Below are positions 7,135 to 13,066 of a stretch of DNA of 14,979 nt, piece by piece. Source of the stretch: CAZFCK01 sp964517355. GTDB taxonomy: Bacteria > Desulfobacterota > Desulfovibrionia > Desulfovibrionales > Desulfovibrionaceae. Under the pieces are notes generated by a model that searched no databases, was not told the origin of the DNA, and was given only the letters and a program-made list of their open reading frames with translations. The stretch lies in NCBI GenBank assembly GCA_964517355.1, contig CAZFCK010000111.1, positions 1 through 14,979 of the forward strand. The letters are read 5' to 3'. The number at the start of each line of letters is the position of its first letter. The stretch's first letter is position 1. A program made the position numbers and the translations under genes.

Positions 7135-8808
7135 CTACTGTTGCGGCTTGCTGGCATGTTCGAGAAGAAACACGGTAGCCGCATCCGGAACTCCCGTGAC
7201 GGGCAAACCATGATCGGCCTGAAAACGCTCCACGGCCTTCCATGTGCCCACGCCGACCTTGCCGTCGATCCCCTGGCGGTAATAGCCCAAAAGATCGAGC
7301 CGCTCCTGCAGCTTAACCACTCCTCGCGAACGCTCCTCCATGGCGTAATCAGGAAGAGCGTACGGGGGGCGCCAGAGCACAAGCCAGGAAGGCCCGAATT
7401 CGCCGAACTGTTGCCAGTGAAACTTGCTGAAGGTCTCAGCCCCCGCTTCGGGCGGAGGTTGTTGCAACGGCACCATCACCAACGCAGCGGCATCGTCAGT
7501 TTTCATTGCGGACAAGGCCCTGGAAAATATTTCGGGATTGTTGTGCTTCACCGCATCGTATAAGGCGTCGCGCAGTTCCTCCAATCCCCAGGGAACAAGA
7601 AAAGCCTGGGCGGCCTGGGCGAGTCGGCTCAATTCCGCGAGCGCATCCTGCTGCTTCGGAGCGTTATTTTCAAGGGCGTCTCGCGAATCAGACACCCCAT
7701 CGACGTTGTCCTTTTCAGCACGCTGGAGAGCATCGCCCCCTGTCGGCTCCATCTCCGATAAACGTGCGTCCCGTTCACCGTTTTCACGGGGCGAAACAGC
7801 CGCCGCGGTGCGTTCATCAGGGAGAAAAACTTCCTCATTAACAGACGGAGTATTTTCAACTAGTTCCGTCTTTTTCCACGGCTCCGTAAAAAAAACGGCA
7901 AGACTCACGGCCAGCCCGCCCAAAAGCAAAACGCCCAGAAACACGGTTACTCTCACCAGCTGCAAATGGAGGAGCTTTCGAGCGAGCCCCCTATCACGGG
8001 CTGCGATCATCCGGGAACCTTCCGCAATGCTTTTCGCACCAATCCCGGTATTGTCACTTGTCGCCATAATCTGAAGTGTTTTGTCCATAATCAGATTAAT
8101 CAGGCGGTAGTTTCCTCCGGAAAGTTTGTTGAGCAAATTACGGCCGCGCGTTTCCAATTGCAGGGAGGAACCCGCCCGAGAAAGCTTGAAATCGACATAT
8201 TCCTTCAGATCCCGGGGAGGGAGGGGATGCAACTCATGAAAAAGACCGATGCGGTTGCGATATTCGCGAAGCTGAGGTCTTTCGAACTTCTGGCGCAGTT
8301 CCGATTTGCCGACGAGTAGAATCTGCACAAGCCGTTCTCCCCCCACTTCCAAATTGGAAAGCATGCGCAACACTTCCATAGTCTGCAGGTCGAGGAGATG
8401 CGCTTCATCAATAACAATGGCGCAATGTTTCCCTTCCTTGTGCGAATGTAAAAAAAACCTGTGCAGTCTTTCTACGAGTTCCGCGATATGAGGGGCTTCA
8501 GGGACGTTAAGGTCAAATCCATGAACAATGGCTTCAAGCAGTTCGATTTTATTATCGATCGCGTTGAAGACCCAGGCAGTGCGAATTCCTTCGCGTTCCA
8601 ATGCAGGTTGCAACTGCAACAGTAATGAGGTCTTGCCAACACCCTCTTTTCCCACCACAACCAAAATGCCCTTGCGTGCGGTGATCCCGTAGAGCACTTC
8701 TTCCAATATTTGTTTATGCGAAGCGTTTTTATAATAGTGCTCTTTGCAGGGGCCAGCGGGAAAAGGATTGGTCTGCATTCCTAAAGTGGTGTGGGGCTCT
8801 GAACTCAT
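7135..8808 (-). CDS. GspA/ExeA-like AAA ATPase with transmembrane anchor and peptidoglycan-binding domain
   Basis: 557 residues. The start has the MQTNPFPAGP-type opening typical of ExeA/GspA ATPases. Walker A is GKEGVGKT (53-60), Walker B is AIVIDEAH (130-137), and a sensor-like ILLVGKSELRQKF follows. One membrane segment (about 286-307) separates the cytosolic ATPase from a low-complexity acidic linker (about 315-395). The C-terminal 499-555 is a PG_binding_1 domain (LQERLDLLGYYRQGIDGKVG, then WKAVERFQADHGL). In type II secretion, GspA couples ATP hydrolysis to peptidoglycan binding, with partner GspB, for secretin assembly. No gspB or other secretion gene is visible, so this is a stand-alone relative. 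It is convergent with the TPR membrane gene and faces a cell-wall gene pair. Its role in wall passage or remodelling is inferred from domains and neighbours. Confidence 0.87.
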   Translation of the reverse strand: MSSEPHTTLGMQTNPFPAGPCKEHYYKNASHKQILEEVLYGITARKGILVVVGKEGVGKTSLLLQLQPALEREGIRTAWVFNAIDNKIELLEAIVHGFDLNVPEAPHIAELVERLHRFFLHSHKEGKHCAIVIDEAHLLDLQTMEVLRMLSNLEVGGERLVQILLVGKSELRQKFERPQLREYRNRIGLFHELHPLPPRDLKEYVDFKLSRAGSSLQLETRGRNLLNKLSGGNYRLINLIMDKTLQIMATSDNTGIGAKSIAEGSRMIAARDRGLARKLLHLQLVRVTVFLGVLLLGGLAVSLAVFFTEPWKKTELVENTPSVNEEVFLPDERTAAAVSPRENGERDARLSEMEPTGGDALQRAEKDNVDGVSDSRDALENNAPKQQDALAELSRLAQAAQAFLVPWGLEELRDALYDAVKHNNPEIFSRALSAMKTDDAAALVMVPLQQPPPEAGAETFSKFHWQQFGEFGPSWLVLWRPPYALPDYAMEERSRGVVKLQERLDLLGYYRQGIDGKVGVGTWKAVERFQADHGLPVTGVPDAATVFLLEHASKPQQ

Positions 8809-8820
8809 AACGCTCTTGCT

Positions 8821-8875
8821 TTCCCTAGGGGAAATTGCCGGAAAGACGTTTATCCTCTAAGCCTTTTCTTTCCGG
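8821..8875 (-). promoter_or_regulatory. Operator-like inverted repeats upstream of the ATPase gene
   Basis: TTCCC-TAG-GGGAA (8821-8833) lies 12 bases upstream of the ATPase start. CCGGAAAGA (8838-8846) and TCTTTCCGG (8867-8875) form a perfect 9-bp inverted repeat with a 20-base spacer. Both fall where the promoter of the minus-strand gene should be, though no good -35/-10 pair is evident. A dimeric regulator site or leader hairpins are possible. Confidence 0.35.
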
Positions 8876-8886
8876 AACTTGTTAAT

Positions 8887-8996
8887 GTGAGCGGAAAATA
8901 CGTAACGGCCCGCTCCCGCGGCATTCGCCGCTGGCCCCGCCGACGGCGTGGCCTTCCTTATAACTCAGTGCGAGAAAATTTAAAAAATCCGCACTG
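8887..8996 (+). repeat. Structured three-copy intergenic element, full copy A
   Basis: There are four stems in order: GAGCGG (8889-8894) with CCGCTC (8910-8915); GCGGC (8918-8922) with GCCGC (8927-8931); GGCCCCGCC (8933-8941) with GGCGTGGCC (8945-8953, one mismatch); and CAGTGCG (8966-8972) with CGCACTG (8990-8996). The first loop contains ACGTAAC. The tract TTCCTTATAACTC after stem 3 is identical to the copy at 12913. No plus-strand gene follows within the intergenic region, so this copy may be part of an independent RNA or simply a dispersed repeat. Confidence 0.68.
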
Positions 8997-9168
8997 CGCA
9001 ATAATGAAAAAATGAAGAGTAAAACATCGACTCGTGAATGCTCAACCTGTTCCAACTTCGCCTCGCCGAAGCGTGGTCCATGGTTGGATCAGGCGCACCT
9101 TTTTCTGAACCCTCCCCCCGGAAGCGTTGCGACGCTGGCGCATTTTCGCCTTGCAACACAGCTCGCAA

Positions 9169-9193
9169 CTGAAACAATATCCTATTGTTTCAG
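9169..9193. repeat. Perfect 11-bp inverted repeat
   Basis: CTGAAACAATA (9169-9179) and TATTGTTTCAG (9183-9193) are exact reverse complements around TCC. It lies about 125 bases past the PBP1A stop in that gene's reading direction. No T tract follows on either strand. It could be an operator, or a 3' end hairpin of a transcript from either side. A second small hairpin (9198-9211) is adjacent. Confidence 0.5.
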
Positions 9194-9318
9194 ATAAATG
9201 CTTGAGAGCATCCAAACCGTTTCAAGGTCAACATGCTCCAACCGGCCGTACTCTCAAAAACAGTTTCCCCGCACACCGGCTTCTCCGAAAGGCGGACCCC
9301 ATGAGAAAGGGAGGGCAT

Positions 9319-11874
9319 TTAAAAGAGCTGCTTCAACAGATACTCCTCCTGGTCCGGAGCCTTATCCTTGTTGTAGTCGTACTGCTCATAGCCCTGCTTA
9401 TACTCGCCATCAAGCACATAGCTCTGGTCATAGCCGAATTGCACGTCTCCGGCAAAAAAGGAGGATTCAAGGTTGTCGGCCATGAAGGGCAAATAATAGG
9501 TACCATCCCCTCCTTCTTCCGCGGGATAACCATCCGTATAGACATGCTGGAAAACAACGCCCGACGGTGGAGTAAAGTCCTGCTCGTGATACAAGGGTTC
9601 CACATGCTCACGGTATTGCATCCAAATGGGCAAAGCGGCGCGGGAACCGGTTTCCAGCCGGCCCATGGGCGTTACCTGATCGAACCCCACATAGACGCCG
9701 GTGAGCAGATATGGCGAGAAACCGATGAACCAGGCATCCTGTTCATCGTTGGTCGTCCCGGTTTTCCCGGCGAACGGCCTGCCGAGTTTGCGCGCCCGCG
9801 CGGCTGTGCCGCGGATCACCACCTGTTTGAGCATATTGGCCATGATATAGGCGTTTTGCGGGCTGATGGCCTCGTGCGATTCCGTGGTGGAACGGTACAC
9901 CTCCGAACCCATCTGGTTTTTCACGGAAAGCACCAGGCGCGGGGTGACGTAGGAGCCGTCGCGCGCAAACGCCGTGTACGCCTGGCAAAGATTCATGGGG
10001 CTTACGGCCACGGAGCCAAGGCTCACCGGCAGATAGGGTTGAAAGTCTCCCACCAGGCCCAGGCTTTTCGCGCGTTTGATGACGCGCTGTATACCTATCA
10101 TGTCCGCCACGCGGATTGTCACGAGGTTCCGCGATTTGGCCAGGGCCGTGCAAAGCATGGTTGGGCCATAATACTCGCCGGAATAGTTTTTCGGCTGCCA
10201 CAGCTCCATGGTATAGGGGTCCAAATAGACAAAGGGCTCATCCATAACTACGGATGCCGGGGTGAAGCCGGCGTCAAGGGCCGCTGAATACACGATGGGT
10301 TTAAAGGCGGAACCCGGCTGCCGTATGGCTTGTGTGGCGCGATTGAACTGGCTTGTCTGAAAATCGTACCCTCCGACCAAAGCCACCACGTCGCCCGTGT
10401 GCGGCTCGATGGAAACCAACGCGCCCTGCACTTTCGGCTGTTGCGTAAGGTCGAGCTTCAAGGGTTGCCCCTCAACCGGTTCTTCGGTCAACGCGGCCCA
10501 GACAACGTCGCCCGGCTGCAACACCTTGCGCGCGTCCTGAATTTTACCAGCGCCTTCCGGGGAGACGCGCGGATTGGGTTTCCGGCACCAGGACATGCTT
10601 TTCACGCCAATCGAGCCTTTATGGCGACCCACCCGCACAGCGGCGCCGGACTTGTCCACGGAAAGCACCAGCGCTTTGACCCACACTCCGGGAGCGGCAT
10701 CGTCGGGGAGCGGATTCTTCTCTAAAAACGTATCGAATTCTCCGGCCTGCAACTGCGCCAATGGTCCCTGCCATCCACGCCGTTTGGTTGAGGCCACGAG
10801 ACCGTCCTGCAGAGCCTGCTCCGCATAGCGTTGATGATCCAGATCAATGGCCGTGTAGACTTCCAGGCCCGCTTCGTAGACGATATCCTTGCCGGTGCGC
10901 CCCCACGTATCACTGCCGTCTTGCGCGATCTTGGCGGGAAATTCATCCATCAGCCAGCGCCGCACCTCTTCAAGATAATAGGCGCCCAATGTCCAGGAAG
11001 GATCGCCCATGCTCTGAAAAACGAGTTCATAGGCCTTGGCTTCATCGTATTCGGCCTGCGTGATCCATTGCAATTCGAGCATCCGGCCCAGAACGTACTG
11101 CTGTCTGGCCTTGGCGGCATCCGGATAGCGGTAGGGATTGTAGCGTGTGGGCGCTTTGGGCAACCCGGCCAGCAAGGCGGCCTCCGCCAGATTCAATTCC
11201 CCCGCGTGCTTGGCGAAGTAGGTCCGTGCGGCGGCCTCGACTCCGTAGGCGTTCGCGCCGAAGAAAATTTCGTTCAGGTAGATTGTGAGGATATCGTGCT
11301 TGCTCATCTGGTGCTCAAGCCGATACGCCAGGATGGCCTCCTTGATCTTGCGGGCATAGCTCTTTTCGGAGGTCAGAAGCAGGCGTTTGACAACCTGTTG
11401 CGTGATTGTGCTCGCCCCTTGAACGATGTCCCCGGCCGTAAGGTTCTTGCCTAAAGCGCGAAAAATGGCGGTGAGGTCCAAGCCTTCATGTTCGTAGAAC
11501 GAACTGTCCTCCGCAGCCAAAAAAGCGTTGACCAACGATGGGTTAAGATCCTCAAGCGCGACAAGAAACCGTTTTTCCCTGTACAGATAGCCGAGCACTG
11601 AACCGTTGCGGGCATACACCGTAGTCACCAGCGAAGGGCGATATTCCCAGATATCGTTGAATTCGGCGTGTTGGCTTCCGGCACGTTCGTGCAGCCAGAG
11701 CGAAGTTCCCGCACGCCCCTTATCTGCGTCCGTGCCCGCGGCAGGAGGCGCATCGATGTCGGTGCGCTTCACGGCTTCAATAGCTTCCGATATTTCAGGA
11801 TCTTCAGCGGCCATGGCGGGCGTGAAAATGAAAAAGACCGAAACAACCAGCAGAAAAAAAGGTAGCAAGCGCAT
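9319..11874 (-). CDS. mrcA: Bifunctional penicillin-binding protein 1A (GT51 + transpeptidase)
   Basis: About 851 residues. It polymerises lipid II into glycan strands and cross-links stem peptides in the periplasm. Numbering from a TTG three bases earlier, glycosyltransferase motifs are AAEDSSFYEHEG (121-132, catalytic Glu123), GASTITQQ (154-161) and LNEIFFG (201-207). An OB-like insert lies near 395-485. The transpeptidase has S523-A-F-K526, SRN (582-584) and KTGT (705-708), so both active sites are intact. The N-terminus is a short hydrophobic stretch ending TPAMAAED, which resembles a cleavable signal peptide rather than the usual cytoplasmic tail plus anchor. The C-terminal tail (about 810-852) is rich in Tyr, Asp and Glu. 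The ATG at 11874 shares its A with the upstream TGA (TGATG); GGAGG precedes it by ten bases. The TTG at 11877 is an alternative start. It is coupled to the AsmA-like gene upstream. Confidence 0.95.
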   Translation of the reverse strand: MRLLPFFLLVVSVFFIFTPAMAAEDPEISEAIEAVKRTDIDAPPAAGTDADKGRAGTSLWLHERAGSQHAEFNDIWEYRPSLVTTVYARNGSVLGYLYREKRFLVALEDLNPSLVNAFLAAEDSSFYEHEGLDLTAIFRALGKNLTAGDIVQGASTITQQVVKRLLLTSEKSYARKIKEAILAYRLEHQMSKHDILTIYLNEIFFGANAYGVEAAARTYFAKHAGELNLAEAALLAGLPKAPTRYNPYRYPDAAKARQQYVLGRMLELQWITQAEYDEAKAYELVFQSMGDPSWTLGAYYLEEVRRWLMDEFPAKIAQDGSDTWGRTGKDIVYEAGLEVYTAIDLDHQRYAEQALQDGLVASTKRRGWQGPLAQLQAGEFDTFLEKNPLPDDAAPGVWVKALVLSVDKSGAAVRVGRHKGSIGVKSMSWCRKPNPRVSPEGAGKIQDARKVLQPGDVVWAALTEEPVEGQPLKLDLTQQPKVQGALVSIEPHTGDVVALVGGYDFQTSQFNRATQAIRQPGSAFKPIVYSAALDAGFTPASVVMDEPFVYLDPYTMELWQPKNYSGEYYGPTMLCTALAKSRNLVTIRVADMIGIQRVIKRAKSLGLVGDFQPYLPVSLGSVAVSPMNLCQAYTAFARDGSYVTPRLVLSVKNQMGSEVYRSTTESHEAISPQNAYIMANMLKQVVIRGTAARARKLGRPFAGKTGTTNDEQDAWFIGFSPYLLTGVYVGFDQVTPMGRLETGSRAALPIWMQYREHVEPLYHEQDFTPPSGVVFQHVYTDGYPAEEGGDGTYYLPFMADNLESSFFAGDVQFGYDQSYVLDGEYKQGYEQYDYNKDKAPDQEEYLLKQLF

Positions 11875-12731
11875 CAACTCGTCGCCTCCACCTTGATCTT
11901 GAACAACTTCACTATTTCAGTGATTTTTTTGGAGAGCATGATTTGTTGCATTGACGTGCTCCGTCCCAATTCCACGTCGATGTTGATGCCGTTGGGGTTT
12001 TCAATAAACGTAATGACCTCTTCCATGGTCTTCACAGCCTCTTGCTGCTGTCTCGCGCGGGCGCGTTCAATGTCCTCCCGCAAGCCGTCCACCAAAAAAA
12101 CGATTATTTCCTTTTCGTCCACTTGCGTCATCTGCACCACTTTACGCAGCAGGGAATGATCATCATAGGAAAAATGCAGTTTGTCGATAACCAGGTTTTC
12201 CAGCTCCATGTTGCGCACGCGATCCACATCGAAGCCCCGCAAGGCCACAGCCGCCTCAACAGTGGCCACCCCGGGCACCTCGGCCCGCAAATGACGCAGT
12301 TCAAGGATATCCTTATCCGGCTCCCATATATAGTCAAGATGCACGTTCGCCTGCAGCACGTTGTACCCCAGCTCTTTTATCGCGGTATATTCCTTACCGA
12401 AATTCTCCTTGTTCACATCCATCGTCACGTCATGCAAATCAACCACGCCATAATGCGGCGGCTTGTTCTTCACGTCCATCTCATGCACCGTCACTGTGCC
12501 GATGCGCGCTTTTTGCCCGGTGGGCAATGTGACGTCAACGTCATGAATTGTCAGATTCAAACCGAAAAGCTCCAGTTCAACGTCTTTGAAATCGATATCG
12601 GCGCGTTGTTTGATCCGCTGGGTTGCCTGACGCAACTTGCTGTCCACCAAATGCCCGGCATAGAGCTTCACGCCGAGCACAAGGCCGATCATCAGCAACA
12701 AGGCACATCCCAACAACATGAGTTTTTTCAT
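11874..12731 (-). CDS. AsmA-like single-pass membrane protein of unknown function
   Basis: 285 residues. One N-terminal membrane segment (about 4-25) is followed by a periplasmic region of alternating beta-strand patterns such as FKDVELELFGLNLTIHDVDV (48-67), VDLHDVTMDV and MELENLVIDKLHFSY. Such repeats resemble AsmA/DUF748-type proteins involved in envelope lipid or assembly functions, but I cannot assign a family with certainty. A helical, charged segment (about 195-235, with ARARQQQEAVKTMEEVI) follows, ending in KITEIVKLFKIKVEATS. LLGC at residues 6-9 looks like a lipobox, but it lies before the hydrophobic core ends and is probably not processed. GGAG precedes the ATG by six bases. The stop codon overlaps the PBP1A start by one base, so the two proteins are probably made in step and may act together in wall synthesis. 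Confidence 0.72.
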   Translation of the reverse strand: MKKLMLLGCALLLMIGLVLGVKLYAGHLVDSKLRQATQRIKQRADIDFKDVELELFGLNLTIHDVDVTLPTGQKARIGTVTVHEMDVKNKPPHYGVVDLHDVTMDVNKENFGKEYTAIKELGYNVLQANVHLDYIWEPDKDILELRHLRAEVPGVATVEAAVALRGFDVDRVRNMELENLVIDKLHFSYDDHSLLRKVVQMTQVDEKEIIVFLVDGLREDIERARARQQQEAVKTMEEVITFIENPNGINIDVELGRSTSMQQIMLSKKITEIVKLFKIKVEATS

Positions 12732-12865
12732 TTATTGCTCCAAAACGATATGGCAAAAACCAGCGATCACATGGAACGGCACAACGGCATCCCGGCGAAA
12801 AACAACAGTCTGCCCGGCAAGTTCATGCTCTGTCAATGAGCATTGTCTGAAACGCTCCCGCAAGT

Positions 12866-12895
12866 TTTGACTAACCGTCAAAATAAGGTAGTAAG
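12866..12895 (+). promoter_or_regulatory. Candidate sigma70 promoter with overlapping operator
   Basis: TTGACT (12868-12873), a 16-base spacer and TAGTAA (12890-12895) form a plausible promoter for the lytic transglycosylase, with a start near 12902. TTTTGAC (12866-12872) and GTCAAAA (12878-12884) are a perfect 7-bp inverted repeat with a 5-base gap that covers the -35. A repressor bound there would block polymerase. The transcript would begin just before the structured repeat, giving a leader of about 165 bases. Confidence 0.5.
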
Positions 12896-12912
12896 GAGAC
12901 GCAACTAGTAAT

Positions 12913-13026
12913 GGAAGCGGAAAAAACGTAATGGTCCGCCTCCGTGGCTTTCACCGCTGGCCCCGCCAACGGCGGGGGCTTCCTTATAACTCGATGCAAT
13001 AAAATTAAAAAAATTGTCGGCATCGA
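12913..13026 (+). repeat. Structured three-copy intergenic element, full copy B
   Basis: Stem 1 pairs GGAAGCGGA (12913-12921) with TCCGCCTCC (12935-12943), one mismatch, around a loop containing ACGTAATGG. Stem 2 pairs GTGGC (12944-12948) with ACCGC (12953-12957) through a G-T wobble. Stem 3 pairs CCCCGCC (12961-12967) with GGCGGGG (12971-12977) around AAC, followed by TTCCTTATAACTC. Stem 4 pairs TCGATGC (12991-12997) with GCATCGA (13020-13026). Stems 1 and 4 differ in sequence from the copy at 8887 yet still pair. The element lies in the leader of the lytic transglycosylase, ending 40 bases before its ATG. Confidence 0.7.
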
Positions 13027-13066
13027 TTACTATGACAATGAATCGTGAAGACGAGGATGGAACAGC

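Larger units (their letters stand above)
8809..9318. other. Hairpin-dense intergenic region between the ATPase and PBP1A genes
   Basis: 510 bases without a convincing gene. From left to right it holds TTCCC-TAG-GGGAA (8821-8833), a CCGGAAAGA/TCTTTCCGG inverted repeat (8838-8846 and 8867-8875) and the structured repeat copy (8887-8996). Four further hairpins follow: CTTCG/CGAAG (9056-9071), AGCGT/ACGCT (9123-9136), GGCG/CGCC (9137-9150) and a perfect 11-bp stem (9169-9193). The last is ATGCT/AGCAT (9198-9211). Short frames at 9012-9197 (+) and 8980-9177 (-) lack ribosome sites and recognisable content. The density of stems suggests one or more structured RNAs. Confidence 0.55.
12732..13066. 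other. Divergent regulatory region between the AsmA-like and lytic transglycosylase genes
   Basis: 335 bases. A hairpin ATGCTC/GAGCAT lies at 12826-12844. On the minus strand its loop and arm contain TTGACA (12837-12832), a good -35 for the AsmA-like/PBP1A unit but without a matching -10. The plus strand holds an inverted repeat over a sigma70-like promoter (12866-12895) and then the structured repeat (12913-13026). GAGGA at about 13052-13056 serves the ATG at 13067. There is no gene; a plus-strand frame crossing 12042-12839 is antisense to the AsmA-like gene. Confidence 0.6.

Noticed and set aside
8887..8996. Identification of the repeat as a known riboswitch
   Set aside because: I compared it from memory with GEMM c-di-GMP, cobalamin, fluoride and guanidine-II consensus features and saw no match. 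A covariance search is needed for certainty.
9012..9197. 61-codon plus-strand frame after the structured repeat
   Set aside because: No Shine-Dalgarno, low-complexity Ser/Thr content, and it ends inside a perfect inverted repeat.
9127..10287. 386-codon plus-strand frame
   Set aside because: Mostly antisense to the C-terminal half of PBP1A, whose KTGT and SRN motifs prove the minus-strand reading. No ribosome site.
12700..12731. Lipobox-like LLGC in the AsmA-like protein
   Set aside because: The cysteine is at residue 9 and most of the hydrophobic segment lies after it, so it fits a membrane anchor better than a lipoprotein signal.
12042..12839. 265-codon plus-strand frame
   Set aside because: Antisense to the AsmA-like gene; His-rich shadow with no domain or ribosome site.
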